A stretch of 64,000 bases of DNA from UBA4665 sp036388555 (GCA_036388555.1 DASVRP010000009.1:1-64000); one strand, 5' to 3'; counted from the stretch's first letter, positions 13,708 to 22,470 are shown. Translations and numbers: made by a program. Notes: a model not told the origin generated them from the letters alone.

Positions 13708-15909
13708 ATGTACTTCGATGCCGCTATTCTCCTCTTTACAGGTTTTCTGAACCTGTTGCTCGCGGCAGTAATTGTAATCCGGGATCCAAAAGGTAAAGTC
13801 AACCGTATATTCGGACTGTTCGCCCTGGCAATAACACTTTGGATGTCCTTTAATTTCTGGGCCGATGAATCGACGTCTGACAATCTGTTGTTCACGAAGC
13901 TGACCTTTGCGGCGGCTGCGGTGGTGGCATGGAGCATTTATCTCCTCAGTAACACATTCGTCGAGCGGCCTGCTGCCGAAACGCGCCGATTGCAGCCACA
14001 GCTCCAATTATTGCTGCTGTTCGCAGTGGTCGGAATGTCGTTTACTCCGCTTGTGGTTGAATCGATCAGCCGGGCCGACGAAGGAATCAATCTGAATGTA
14101 GGTTCCGGTTATTATATCTATATACTGTATGTACTGCAGATTCTGATAGCAGTCATCATAAATTTCATAAGCAGTTACCGGACCTCGGACAAGTTGGTGA
14201 GAGATCAGATCAGATTGTTACTTACCGGTATCTTGCTATATGCATTCCTGGCAATAATGTCAAATCTACTTCTGCCAGTCCTGGTGAATAACTGGTCGAG
14301 TAGCCGGTACGGCCCAATATTCTCACTCATATTCGTCGTATTCACGGCATTTGCCATTGTCCGTCATAGGATGTTCGATATACGGTCGTATGTCGTGAGG
14401 GCACTAGCATACTTCATGACTGTGCTCCTGTTATCTATCATTTATATAGCCCCGGCAGTTTATATTCTTGGCGTGGGAATCCTGCAATTCGAGTTCAAAC
14501 CTCTACGTTTCTTACTTGGGGTAGTATTTGCTACTATCATTGCTTTGTATTTTAATAACCTCAGGGTCTGGTTCGATAGGACGACAAGCAGAATATTTTT
14601 ACGTGATGCTTACGAATCTGCTACTGCACTCGGCGAACTTAACCGGACATTAGTGTCGACCATCGACCTTAATACACTCCTCAATTCTAGTTCACGTCTG
14701 ATTGAACAGACGTTTAAGGCAGAATACTGTGTTTTCGCTCTCAATAAGACGGCGAATGAACGGGAGCGACTGATCGGGGCTAAACTGAAAAAAATGGCGT
14801 CCGCTGAATTCGAGCGGCTCAATATGATCACATTGCAGGCTGGTTTGAACGTGCTAGTGACCGATCGACTTGATGGAAATCAAAAAGCGGCAAAAACACT
14901 CCTGGCCAAGAACAGCACTGCGGTCCTGATCAAATTATCAAGCAGTCTGGACGCTGACAGTTCTGCCATTGGTTACATTATGATGGGATATAAGCGAAGC
15001 GGCAACGGCTATGATGCAAAGGATGAAGCAACACTTGAAGCTATGGCTGATGTTCTCGTGATCGCCATCCAGAACGCCCTCCGCTTCGAAGAGATACAGA
15101 ACTTCAACATCACCCTGCAGCAGCGCGTCGAAAACGCCACCCGCCAGCTTCGCAAGACCAACGCGAAGCTCGAGGCGCTCGATGAGACGAAGGATGACTT
15201 CATCAGCATGGCGTCGCACCAGCTGCGGACGCCGTTGACGGCGGTGAAGGGGTATCTGAGCATGGTGCTGGACGGTGACGCCGGCAGTATCACAGCGGTG
15301 CAGAAGAAGATGCTGAACCAGGCTTTCATGAGTTCGCAGCGGATGGTGTTCCTGATCGCCGACCTGCTGAACGTGTCACGTCTCAAGACGGGCAAATTCG
15401 TCATCGAGCGGTCGCCGCTCAGCCTGGCGGGGCTGATACATGAGGAGATCGGACAGTTGCGTGAGACGGCGGCCAGTCGCAACGTTGAACTGGCGTTTGA
15501 TAAACCGAAAGACTTCCCGCTGCTGATGCTGGACGAGACCAAGACCCGCCAGGTGGTGATGAACTTCATCGACAATGCCATCCACTACACGCCGCAGGGC
15601 GGCCATATCGCCGTCAAACTGATAGACAAGCCGCAGAGCGTCGAGCTGCGCGTCACCGATGATGGTATCGGTGTCCCGAAGCCCGAGCAGCACCATCTGT
15701 TCACGAAGTTTTACCGGGCTGCCAACGCCCGCCGCGAGCGGCCGGACGGTACCGGGCTGGGGCTGTTCATGGCCAAGAAAGTCATTGTCGCACAAGGCGG
15801 GGCAGTGATATTCGAGAGCCGGGAAGGCAAGGGTAGTACCTTCGGATTCACCCTTCCCAAGGATACGCTGCGGGACCGGAACGCTACCTCTGTTAAGGTC
15901 ACTGACTGA
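13708..15909 (+). CDS. Membrane sensor histidine kinase with GAF-like domain
   Basis: A 733-residue protein. Residues about 1-290 form eight or so membrane spans, resembling the 7TM sensor module of some histidine kinases; about 300-465 a GAF-like domain; then a coiled coil and the HisKA dimer helix with the phospho-acceptor H504 in SMASHQLRTPLT; the ATPase domain has MNFIDNAIHYTP (N box), DDGIGVP (G1) and GTGLGLFM (G2). All catalytic motifs are intact. It lies 12 bases after the acyltransferase gene. A sensor with a multi-span input beside a possible signal synthase fits detection of a membrane-soluble ligand. Codon use becomes more C/G-ending from about 15060, the catalytic half. Confidence 0.93.
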   Translation: MYFDAAILLFTGFLNLLLAAVIVIRDPKGKVNRIFGLFALAITLWMSFNFWADESTSDNLLFTKLTFAAAAVVAWSIYLLSNTFVERPAAETRRLQPQLQLLLLFAVVGMSFTPLVVESISRADEGINLNVGSGYYIYILYVLQILIAVIINFISSYRTSDKLVRDQIRLLLTGILLYAFLAIMSNLLLPVLVNNWSSSRYGPIFSLIFVVFTAFAIVRHRMFDIRSYVVRALAYFMTVLLLSIIYIAPAVYILGVGILQFEFKPLRFLLGVVFATIIALYFNNLRVWFDRTTSRIFLRDAYESATALGELNRTLVSTIDLNTLLNSSSRLIEQTFKAEYCVFALNKTANERERLIGAKLKKMASAEFERLNMITLQAGLNVLVTDRLDGNQKAAKTLLAKNSTAVLIKLSSSLDADSSAIGYIMMGYKRSGNGYDAKDEATLEAMADVLVIAIQNALRFEEIQNFNITLQQRVENATRQLRKTNAKLEALDETKDDFISMASHQLRTPLTAVKGYLSMVLDGDAGSITAVQKKMLNQAFMSSQRMVFLIADLLNVSRLKTGKFVIERSPLSLAGLIHEEIGQLRETAASRNVELAFDKPKDFPLLMLDETKTRQVVMNFIDNAIHYTPQGGHIAVKLIDKPQSVELRVTDDGIGVPKPEQHHLFTKFYRAANARRERPDGTGLGLFMAKKVIVAQGGAVIFESREGKGSTFGFTLPKDTLRDRNATSVKVTD

Positions 15910-15923
15910 CAGAGGTCTGACAA

Positions 15924-15952
15924 TTGACAAAAGCGGAATAAAATGGTAAGAT
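15924..15952 (+). promoter_or_regulatory. Strong promoter of the surface-protein module
   Basis: A consensus TTGACA (15924-15929) and TAAGAT (15947-15952) are separated by 17 bases. The first gene starts about 400 bases downstream, so the transcript has a long leader. The same kind of promoter (TTGACA, AAAAGATGG-like spacer) precedes the module at 22945. Confidence 0.7.
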
Positions 15953-16364
15953 GGTAATGTTCAGTGTAGTGTATCTACAGATGCCCATTAACAGATCGAA
16001 TCATTACAGTACAGCATATCGCAGGGGGTATAGCTCCAATGCAGGCCGCATAGCGTCCAACCTACTTCAACGCATACGTTGAGGGCTTGACGGACGCGGC
16101 CTGCATTGGTTGCAGTGTTTGTTGAGACCGGCCGTCCGCGGCCGCGTGTCCGGATGCTCCCTTTGCAGTGCGTACTACATACCTAGAAATTGAAAACGTG
16201 AGACCTTCCTTGGCGGGGAGGTGGCTGAGTGCTGATGAAGGCTGCCCATGGCGGCCTTTCGCCGATACTCAGTCACCTCTCCGTTTTGGGGATGCTTGTG
16301 ACCTTTGCCTGGCAATCCGCCACGCGCAAAGACCAGAACGCTGTCCCCAAGAAAGGGAACAATC
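15953..16364 (+). other. Long structured 5' leader
   Basis: About 400 bases without a supported gene. Hairpin 1: CCAATGCAGGCCGC (16036-16049) pairs with its complement at 16096-16109, with a further CGTCC/GGACG and an inner CAACG-CATA-CGTTG. Hairpin 2: GAGGTGGCTGAGT (16218-16230) pairs with ACTCAGTCACCTC (16267-16279), one mismatch, with an inner GAAGGC/GCCTTTC stem. The bases just before the start codon look unstructured and contain AAGAAAGGG. Could act as an RNA regulator, a stability element or an encoded small RNA; it matches no riboswitch known to me. Confidence 0.55.
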
Positions 16365-17114
16365 ATGCCCAAAGGCAGACTCCGCGCGATGCTTGATGCC
16401 GCTACGGCGCCTCGGGACGACACGCCCCCCAAGGACGACCAGTCCACCGAGACCGCCCAGCAGCCGACAGCCGCCCACGCCTACGACCCGAACGATCCGC
16501 CACAGACCGCTCCCCAGCCCGCAGCCGACCAGGCTACGCCAGCTCCGACCCAGAAGGAGTCCGAACCAGAAGTGACGACCGAACCTGACAACGCTCAGCT
16601 GGCCGCCGAATTGCTGCGACGCCGGGAGGAACGCCAACGTGAGCTCGAAGAGATCGATGCCCAGCTCGCTGCCGCGACGAACCAACAGTACCGGAATACC
16701 CGGGACGACGTCGACGGGAAGCTGCGAACGCAGTTTGATCTGGTCCTGCAGAAGGTCTTTGAGCTGACCGACCCGTCCACGGACGAGGAGTACCTGAAGC
16801 ACCTGCATGATGAGCTTGCCGACGTCTTCGACAACATCATGGAGATGATGGACCAATCGGACCAGCCGCAGCCACCGCCCGGACCGGACAGTAACCCTGC
16901 CCAGCCCGACCCGCCCCAAGCACCCAGTGCACCCGCACCGGATGCAGACTCTGGCGATGCTCAGACACCCCGGATAAGCCCTGTGCCGGACAAGGCCAAG
17001 GCCGCTCCGAAGGGACGTCCGAACAAGACGACCTGGAAGATGAAGGCTAAGGACCTGCTCGATAACATGGGAACCGCCCCGCAACCGAAGCCGACTACCA
17101 ACGGAAAGAAGTGA
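16365..17114 (+). CDS. Pro/Ala/Asp-rich coiled-coil protein of unknown function
   Basis: A 249-residue soluble protein: a disordered Pro/Thr/Gln/Asp-rich N-terminus, a charged helical region at about 75-165 (AAELLRRREERQRELEEIDA onward) predicted to coil, a second Pro-rich linker and a basic tail (GRPNKTTWKMKAKDLLDN). No signal peptide. Start chosen at MPKGRL, preceded by AAAGGG. Codons end almost always in C or G, unlike the cassettes at 1-3500. It is one base from the membrane protein at 17116, so the two probably work together, perhaps as a cytoplasmic partner of a surface structure. Confidence 0.7.
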   Translation: MPKGRLRAMLDAATAPRDDTPPKDDQSTETAQQPTAAHAYDPNDPPQTAPQPAADQATPAPTQKESEPEVTTEPDNAQLAAELLRRREERQRELEEIDAQLAAATNQQYRNTRDDVDGKLRTQFDLVLQKVFELTDPSTDEEYLKHLHDELADVFDNIMEMMDQSDQPQPPPGPDSNPAQPDPPQAPSAPAPDADSGDAQTPRISPVPDKAKAAPKGRPNKTTWKMKAKDLLDNMGTAPQPKPTTNGKK

Positions 17115-17115
17115 C

Positions 17116-18624
17116 ATGAGAATTTTTCTCTGGATTTTGTTCGCGTTCATCGTCATCGGATGGGCCGTGGCAATCATCATGGGTTTTCGTGCTCCATCCG
17201 CGTTCGAAGACGACGAGTCACCCGACTCTGCCGACGACCCCGGACCGAAGCAAGGCTGTTCCTGGCGGTTGTACCTCATGCTGGCGCTGGTGTTCCCGTT
17301 CCTCTACCTCATTTGGACTCACGAGCCCATCTGGAGCAAGATGACAGGACATCAGTCGATCAGATACGACGGCTTCTGGCAAGTTGAGCTTGTTGTCCTC
17401 TTCGTGGTGATGGTGGCCCTTTCGCTGTGGTCGCTCAGCCCGTACAGGACGCTCATCAAGCAGGTGGCCGCGATCAGTGCGTTTACCGCGCTGTTCATGC
17501 TCATCATGACCGGCTGGCAGATGGCCTTCGTCCCTTCGACGATCGACTCTTCCACCGGGCAGCCAACCGTGGCGGCACCGCACGTCCCCGACTGCGACAA
17601 TCTCGACAAGAAAGCCGTCCAGGATGCTCACAAGGAGTTCCAGGAGGCTGTCGCGAAGCAGAAGAACAAGGAGCTCAGTCCCGAGACCGTTGCCGAGTGG
17701 AACACCCAAGCCCACGGTAGGTACGACACCTACATGGACAAGGCCCGGGACTTCCTGGTGCTGAGCACGAACTGTGGGTTCGGCGAGCCGACGGTGACCT
17801 TCGGGTACACACAACGGCCCGGGACGCTCATCTACGACTTTGAAGCCAAGGTCACAGGTGGCGTCGGACCGTACGTGTTCCGCTGGAACTTCGACGACCC
17901 GAACGTCGCTGATGACGTCATCACTCCCAACGCGAAGATCGCCTGGAAGTACACTTCGATCAAGAAGTACAACGTCAAGGTGACCGTCGAGGACATCATT
18001 ACCCAGCAGGGAAATGAGGCCGAGGGTTTCACCCCGAGCGACCCCGATTCGACGAAGATCGACACAGCCCCGGCAGCCGCCGCGGACTGCGCCGCTCCAA
18101 GTTGGACGATGGTCGATGACCTTCCGCATGACGGCAACCGCCTGGTGGCTGGAGGTTTCGAGTGGAACAAGGACGAGGAGACAGCCAAGGAGGTTGCAGA
18201 GCGCCTGCTTTCAGAGGTCCGGACTGATCCGATCCTGCTGGCCGGCTACATCCGCTACTTCCTCGGCGAGCAGCAGAAGACTTCCGACATGGTCGATGAC
18301 AACGGTTGCGCAAGCAGCAACGCCATCGAGTATGCGTCCACCCAGGGCAACGACGGAAGTCTCGTCAAGGCCATCAAGGCCGCCGACATCTCGTTCGCGA
18401 GTGCACCCAAGAAGGCCTACGTGACTGGAATCGACGGTGAACGTATCGTCCGCTCCCACATCGAGGTCAACCTCAAGTGCACGCTCGACGCGATCAAGAT
18501 CTCTGCCGACGGCAAGGTCACCTACATCCGCAAGTTCGACGGCGGCATCGTTACCAAGGACGCGCCGACCCGGCCCGTTCCCCCCAAGAAGAAGATCTTC
18601 ACCGACAGCAGCTCAACCTGCTGA
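17116..18624 (+). CDS. Multi-span membrane protein with extracytoplasmic PKD-like domain
   Basis: A 502-residue protein: membrane segments at about residues 4-25, 50-67, 89-107 and 116-137, then a long exported region. Residues about 218-290 (VTFGYTQRPGTLIYDFEAKV then VGPYVFRWNFDDP) have the PKD beta-sandwich pattern; several Cys pairs in the rest suggest disulfides. The C-terminal part is unrecognised. Strong C/G-ending codon use. Likely a surface protein; its place behind a strong promoter and long leader suggests high or tightly controlled expression. Confidence 0.7.
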   Translation: MRIFLWILFAFIVIGWAVAIIMGFRAPSAFEDDESPDSADDPGPKQGCSWRLYLMLALVFPFLYLIWTHEPIWSKMTGHQSIRYDGFWQVELVVLFVVMVALSLWSLSPYRTLIKQVAAISAFTALFMLIMTGWQMAFVPSTIDSSTGQPTVAAPHVPDCDNLDKKAVQDAHKEFQEAVAKQKNKELSPETVAEWNTQAHGRYDTYMDKARDFLVLSTNCGFGEPTVTFGYTQRPGTLIYDFEAKVTGGVGPYVFRWNFDDPNVADDVITPNAKIAWKYTSIKKYNVKVTVEDIITQQGNEAEGFTPSDPDSTKIDTAPAAAADCAAPSWTMVDDLPHDGNRLVAGGFEWNKDEETAKEVAERLLSEVRTDPILLAGYIRYFLGEQQKTSDMVDDNGCASSNAIEYASTQGNDGSLVKAIKAADISFASAPKKAYVTGIDGERIVRSHIEVNLKCTLDAIKISADGKVTYIRKFDGGIVTKDAPTRPVPPKKKIFTDSSSTC

Positions 18625-19057
18625 CGATGCGTCAGTAGCCCAAAGGTCCCCTAGGGACTTCCCAAGACCAAGGTCCTCACGGACATCCGACCTAGCGTAT
18701 GTAGTACGTCCCCAGCGGGTAGTGGAATGAGAATGTGTGATGAGTCTCGACCTTGTGTCGTGAAAGTTGGCCCCAGCCGACCCTAACTCTCTCCCATTTC
18801 TCATTCCACTCCCGCTGTACGTACCACCTGAATCCATGTGTGTTGTTGTATCCATGTGTGTTGTAATGATTCGATCTGTAGCAGGAATGGGTCGTGCTGC
18901 TGTCTATGGTGAGGGTGAGCATTGCGCCTGCGCGTGGCTACGCTGAGAGCGCGTAATCCTGTGCATAACCGCTGGCACGAAGTGCGGAATTATGGTAAGC
19001 TCCCAAGTAGTTTCTAAGCTTTGACTGGCCGCTCAAACTAAAAATCTGTTGATTGTT
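18625..19057 (+). other. 3' region with long inverted repeat and direct repeats
   Basis: No protein gene supported. GTCCCCTAGGGAC (18646-18658) is a small palindrome. A near-perfect 27-bp inverted repeat has arms at 18704-18733 (CAGCGGG, AGTGGAATGAGAA) and 18797-18824 (TTCTCATTCCACT, CCCGCTG) around about 64 bases. ATCCATGTGTGTTGT occurs twice in a row at about 18833 and 18851. The long hairpin stands at the 3' end of the module, as long hairpins do after the modules at 22945 and 24703. Confidence 0.55.
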
Positions 19058-19087
19058 GCCTCCCCGAGTACCGGTAGGAGGCTTTTT
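19058..19087 (+). terminator. Rho-independent terminator
   Basis: GCCTCC and GGAGGC flank a 13-base loop and are followed by TTTTT. It would end transcripts running from the surface module before tRNA-Glu. Confidence 0.6.
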
Positions 19088-19185
19088 GCGGTCCAGCCGC
19101 GATTCTGCGGAGCTGCCCAGTTGTATATCCTCATCTGTTATGATACAATTTTGCGGTCGTAGGACGGGCAATATTGTCTTCTAAT

Positions 19186-19347
19186 GGCCCCATATGGCTT
19201 CGCCATATTGTGTCCAGATGCTCGGTACGAGATTTTATATGAACACAAAATCTCGACCTCCGCTCTGGCCCCATACTTAGGTATGGGTCACATTTATTCA
19301 GACCATGGGATATTATGTAAACACAATATCCCGCGTTCTTCATAAAT
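19186..19347 (+). repeat. Two tRNA-Glu-like tandem units upstream of tRNA-Glu
   Basis: Two units of roughly 80 bases each begin with GGCCCCATA, the first bases of tRNA-Glu (at about 19186 and 19264), and each contains a hairpin near its end: CGAGATTTT/AAAATCTCG with loop ATATGAACAC, and GGGATATT/AATATCCC with loop ATGTAAACAC. The second unit also closes as GGCCCCATAC...GTATGGGTCA, like a tRNA acceptor stem with everything between shrunk. They look like decayed or miniature tRNA copies. Confidence 0.5.
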
Positions 19348-19422
19348 GGCCCCATCGTCTATCGGTTAGGACATCGGGTTTTCATCCCGGCAAGAGGAGT
19401 TCGACTCTCCTTGGGGTCACCA
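19348..19422 (+). tRNA. tRNA-Glu (anticodon TTC)
   Basis: A complete 75-base cloverleaf: acceptor GGCCCCA with TGGGGTC, D-arm GTCT...GGAC, anticodon stem TCGGG/CCCGG with loop TTTTCAT giving anticodon TTC, T-arm AGGAG-TTCGACT-CTCCT, discriminator A and encoded CCA. A terminator follows at 19438. Confidence 0.95.
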
Positions 19423-19437
19423 TATTTAAGTACTATA

Positions 19438-19466
19438 AAAGACTTCTCAATGAGGAATCTTTTTGT
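19438..19466 (+). terminator. Terminator of tRNA-Glu
   Basis: AAAGACTTCTC and GAGGAATCTTT pair with a small bulge and are followed by TTTTG. The AAAGACTTC element recurs in the hairpins beside the tRNA-Lys-derived repeats. Confidence 0.65.
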
Positions 19467-19482
19467 TTGTTATGATAACTTA

Positions 19483-19872
19483 ATGGATACACTCAATGCT
19501 TTCCACGGCCAGGCTATCAAATACGTTGAAACACAAGATGTTAGTGAGGGCGTAGAAGCTGATTTGTATACTTTTGATAATGATAATTCTCGGGACTTGG
19601 CAATAGTTAGAGTTGCCGCCAGCCACAAAACTCCTCTTCAACGTATATTGAAAGGCAAGAAGACGGTTGAAGGGTATATGGAGGGTAGGGGCTCTTTGTC
19701 TCTTATGCATTCCGACGGCAGTCAGATCGTCAGAGCATATCCAGATAGTGAAATGACGGAAACTATAGTTGAGATTAATGACATTATGCAATGGTCTGCC
19801 GAAACAAACCTTACGTTCTATGAAATATGCTGGCCTCCGTATGAAGATGGAAGGTTCGAGAATCTAACGTAA
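19483..19872 (+). CDS. Cupin-like small protein
   Basis: A 129-residue soluble protein with alternating beta strands and turn-rich motifs such as GYMEGRGSLSLMHSDG and a C-terminal NLTFYEICWPPYEDGRF typical of small cupins that bind a sugar or metal. The frame extends upstream through the tRNA and terminator, so the ATG at 19483 is taken. AT-rich compared with the neighbouring genes, and placed directly after a tRNA, hence possibly acquired. Function unknown. Confidence 0.5.
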   Translation: MDTLNAFHGQAIKYVETQDVSEGVEADLYTFDNDNSRDLAIVRVAASHKTPLQRILKGKKTVEGYMEGRGSLSLMHSDGSQIVRAYPDSEMTETIVEINDIMQWSAETNLTFYEICWPPYEDGRFENLT

Positions 19873-19923
19873 TACGCAGATATTGTCAATACATCATCAT
19901 ATATTTGACGCTACTATAAATTT

Positions 19924-19951
19924 TTGTTAGGCTTTAATTTATATCTAAAAT
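19924..19951 (+). promoter_or_regulatory. Promoter of the secreted phospholipase-D-like gene
   Basis: TTGTTA (19924-19929) and TAAAAT (19946-19951) with a 16-base spacer, followed by GAGGTGG as ribosome-binding site and ATG at 19969. Confidence 0.5.
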
Positions 19952-19968
19952 AATAGAGGTGGTGTCGT

Positions 19969-21240
19969 ATGAAGCGTCTGTCGTCCGTCCTGTGTGCCCT
20001 TGTGTTGTTAACTAGTTTTGTCCTGCCGCCGGCTCATGCCAGTGCCGTATCGACACCCTACACGCTCCATACCGGGCCGCTGTTCAACAACCCGTACGTC
20101 AAGTCCCAGCAGTATGTCATACTGGATGACAACGTCGCCGCCATCAAGAATACGCCGAAGGGTGCCACGATTCATATGGCGATGTGGGCCTTTGACTACA
20201 AGTGGGCGACCAATGCGCTGATAGATGCCCACAACCGTGGCGTCAATGTTCGTATCATATTCGACGGTATCGTGTTGAACTATCCCAAGGCAAAGGGCGA
20301 ATATGACCGGCTCAAGGCAGTGCTCGGTACCAATATCAACGGCCGCAGCTTCGTGAAGCTGTGCATGGGCGGCTGCATGTCATCAAATTCGATGATGCAC
20401 GCCAAATTCCTGACGATTTCCCGGCTCGGCCTGCAGCGGACGGTCGCCTCGAATGTGGTGATGTCCGGCTCTGGGAATATCTCCTACGGCGCGGCTACCC
20501 TTAGCTGGAATGAGCAATATACGTTACAAGGCAACGCTGCTATTTATGATGGCTATGTCAAATACTTCAATGACATGAAAGTCGACCGCGACCGTGCCAA
20601 TTATGCCATGACCGTAACGACCCCGAAGTACAAAGCTTACTTTGCGCCTGAGGCATGGAACGAGCGGGTACCAGATACCGTGGAACAGATCTTCAAGAAC
20701 GTCCGCTGCACTGGCGCCGCTCCCGGCTACGGTGCCAAGGGCCGTACGCTCGTCAAGGTGGATATGTTCAGCTGGTCGGCTGAGCGCGCTAACATCGCTC
20801 GGCAACTGTGGAATCTGAATGACCAGGGCTGTGACGTGCAGGTCATCTACGGCAGCCGCAGCCGGATGGATCCGGCGGTTGTCAGTGCACTTCTGAAGCC
20901 GGGCAGCCGTGGCGGCGGGATAAAACTGTTTGTTTCCAACACCCGCGACCCGTCTGACCCGACGGGCAAACAGCGCATCTTCCTGCACCACAAAGTCTTC
21001 ATGATAAATGGAAATTACCTGGGTAACGGCAAATCAAAGATCGTCTTCACGGGGTCGGGCAACTTTGACTGGACATCGCTCAGGACAGCCAACGAACAGA
21101 CACTGAAGATCACCGATGATACGCACTACGGACTCTACGCCGCTAATTTCTATCTTATCCGCGACAAATACAGCCAGCCGGTCACGACTGCACCTGTCGC
21201 AGCTGGCGCTTCCAGTGACGACGCCAACGACGACAATTAG
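19969..21240 (+). CDS. Secreted phospholipase D-like phosphodiesterase
   Basis: A 423-residue exported protein with a clean signal peptide (MKRLSSVLCALVLLTSFVLP, cleavage probably after AHA at 24). Two HKD motifs are present: H144-x-K146 in MMHAKFL, followed by SGSGN, and H340-x-K342 in LHHKVF, followed by FTGSGN. The PLD superfamily hydrolyses phosphodiesters in phospholipids or nucleic acids; one HKD motif of each half builds a shared site. In a bacterium suspected of living on other cells it may attack host lipids or DNA, which is inference. Convergent with the CHAP gene, nine bases apart. Confidence 0.88.
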   Translation: MKRLSSVLCALVLLTSFVLPPAHASAVSTPYTLHTGPLFNNPYVKSQQYVILDDNVAAIKNTPKGATIHMAMWAFDYKWATNALIDAHNRGVNVRIIFDGIVLNYPKAKGEYDRLKAVLGTNINGRSFVKLCMGGCMSSNSMMHAKFLTISRLGLQRTVASNVVMSGSGNISYGAATLSWNEQYTLQGNAAIYDGYVKYFNDMKVDRDRANYAMTVTTPKYKAYFAPEAWNERVPDTVEQIFKNVRCTGAAPGYGAKGRTLVKVDMFSWSAERANIARQLWNLNDQGCDVQVIYGSRSRMDPAVVSALLKPGSRGGGIKLFVSNTRDPSDPTGKQRIFLHHKVFMINGNYLGNGKSKIVFTGSGNFDWTSLRTANEQTLKITDDTHYGLYAANFYLIRDKYSQPVTTAPVAAGASSDDANDDN

Positions 21241-21249
21241 TCCTATCTA

Positions 21250-22470
21250 TCAGAAGTGTATGAAGACGAGGTCGCCAGGGAATATCCGGGCTTCGCTGTA
21301 GGTGCCGGTCCAGGCGGCGTTGTATTGGCTGATGCTGATGGAACCGTCACCGTTGACGGCGTGGACGTACATGACGTGGCCGTAGGTGCCGCGGTTGCTG
21401 ACGGCGACGTCGCCGACGCGGGGATTGCCATCGACAGGGATGCCGGCGGCACGGGCATTATCGTCCCACTGTTTGGCGTTGCCGCGCCCGCCCCAGTAGG
21501 GCATGTGCCGGCCCGAAGCTGCGACGGCCCAGGCGGTGTATGACACACACTGGCGCTGGTACATGCCCCAGCGGTCAGAAGTCTCATTCGGAAACGGCGC
21601 TCCGGCGTAAGGGTAGGCCTGGCCGTTGATCGGCCGGAGTCCAGCCGGTGCGGCGGACTGCGGATCCGGTGTATTGTTCTGGGCGGGTGTCTGCTGGTTC
21701 TGGTTGGCGGCGGCCTTGCGGCGGACGGCCTCGGCCAGGGCAGCCTGCTCACGCTGGAAACGCAGGTTCTCTTCGGCCTGCTGGCGCTGCAGCTCGTTTA
21801 TCTGTGTGCCGGCGACGGCGATCGACTGGCCGTATTCGGTCTGCTGCTGCTGGTTCATGGCAAGCAGCATGGTGACTTCCTGTTTCTCGGTGGTTATCTG
21901 TGCCTGCATGGCGGTGTTGTCTGATATCAGCTTGTCGACGAGCGCTTTCTGGCCCTCCTGTTCCTTCTTGAGGGCGGCGATGCGGTCGAGGCTCTGTTTG
22001 ATCCTGGTCTGGACCGACAGGCTGTATTCTTCCTTTTCGACGTACTCGCTCATGTTCTTGCTGGAGGCGACCATCTCGATGGTGCTCATGCCGCTGTCGA
22101 TGTACATCTGGCGGATCAGCTGGCCCAGCATGGCCTGTTCCTGCTCGATCTGCTGGTTGGCTGCCGCGATTTTGGCGATCAGATCGGTGCGTGAGGTTTC
22201 GTTGGTGCGGATCTGAGTTCCGAGGGATGCGATCGTCGACTGCAGGTTGGTGATCTTCTGCTCCAGCGTGGTGGCCGTGCTCTGAAGTGCTGAACGGTTG
22301 CTGGCGTTGGCGTCCTTTTCCGCCTGCAGGCGGCGGATCTCGGCGTTATAGTCGACAGCCGAAGCGCCGGGGCCAGTCATGATGACCGCTCCGGCGATGA
22401 CGCTGAGAGTCACCATAAGTGTGGCAGCGCGTACGAGTACTCGCCGGCGCTGTGTTGAGTTAATCCCCAT
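21250..22470 (-). CDS. Secreted coiled-coil CHAP-domain peptidoglycan hydrolase
   Basis: A 406-residue protein resembling PcsB/FtsX-activated hydrolases. Signal peptide at about 1-38 (VLVRAATLMVTLSVIAGAVI core), a long coiled coil at about 43-270, a Gln/Asn/Pro linker, and a CHAP domain from about 290 with the catalytic Cys 308 in RQCVSYTAW and His 365 in YGHVMYVH. Such enzymes cut stem-peptide or cross-bridge bonds during division. The start at 22470 has GGAGGT in front; the longer open frame upstream lacks one and would hide the signal peptide. The sequence after the coiled coil (INGQAYPYAGAPFPN) is typical of actinobacterial and Saccharibacterial members. Confidence 0.88.
   Translation of the reverse strand: MGINSTQRRRVLVRAATLMVTLSVIAGAVIMTGPGASAVDYNAEIRRLQAEKDANASNRSALQSTATTLEQKITNLQSTIASLGTQIRTNETSRTDLIAKIAAANQQIEQEQAMLGQLIRQMYIDSGMSTIEMVASSKNMSEYVEKEEYSLSVQTRIKQSLDRIAALKKEQEGQKALVDKLISDNTAMQAQITTEKQEVTMLLAMNQQQQTEYGQSIAVAGTQINELQRQQAEENLRFQREQAALAEAVRRKAAANQNQQTPAQNNTPDPQSAAPAGLRPINGQAYPYAGAPFPNETSDRWGMYQRQCVSYTAWAVAASGRHMPYWGGRGNAKQWDDNARAAGIPVDGNPRVGDVAVSNRGTYGHVMYVHAVNGDGSISISQYNAAWTGTYSEARIFPGDLVFIHF

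Noticed and set aside
16269..17279. A 336-codon open frame on the minus strand opposite the coiled-coil protein gene
   Set aside because: It is antisense to a gene with coherent domains and a ribosome-binding site. Long antisense frames arise because C/G-ending codons leave few stops on the other strand. The same applies to 17218-18129 (minus) and 28544-29365 (minus).
15924..18824. A prophage or IS element as the source of the C/G-biased module
   Set aside because: No integrase, terminase, capsid, transposase or terminal repeats are visible. Glycolytic genes show a milder form of the same codon bias, so high expression is an alternative to transfer.
18833..18865. CRISPR-like repeats
   Set aside because: Only two copies of a 15-base direct repeat, adjacent, with no regular spacers and no cas genes in the window.
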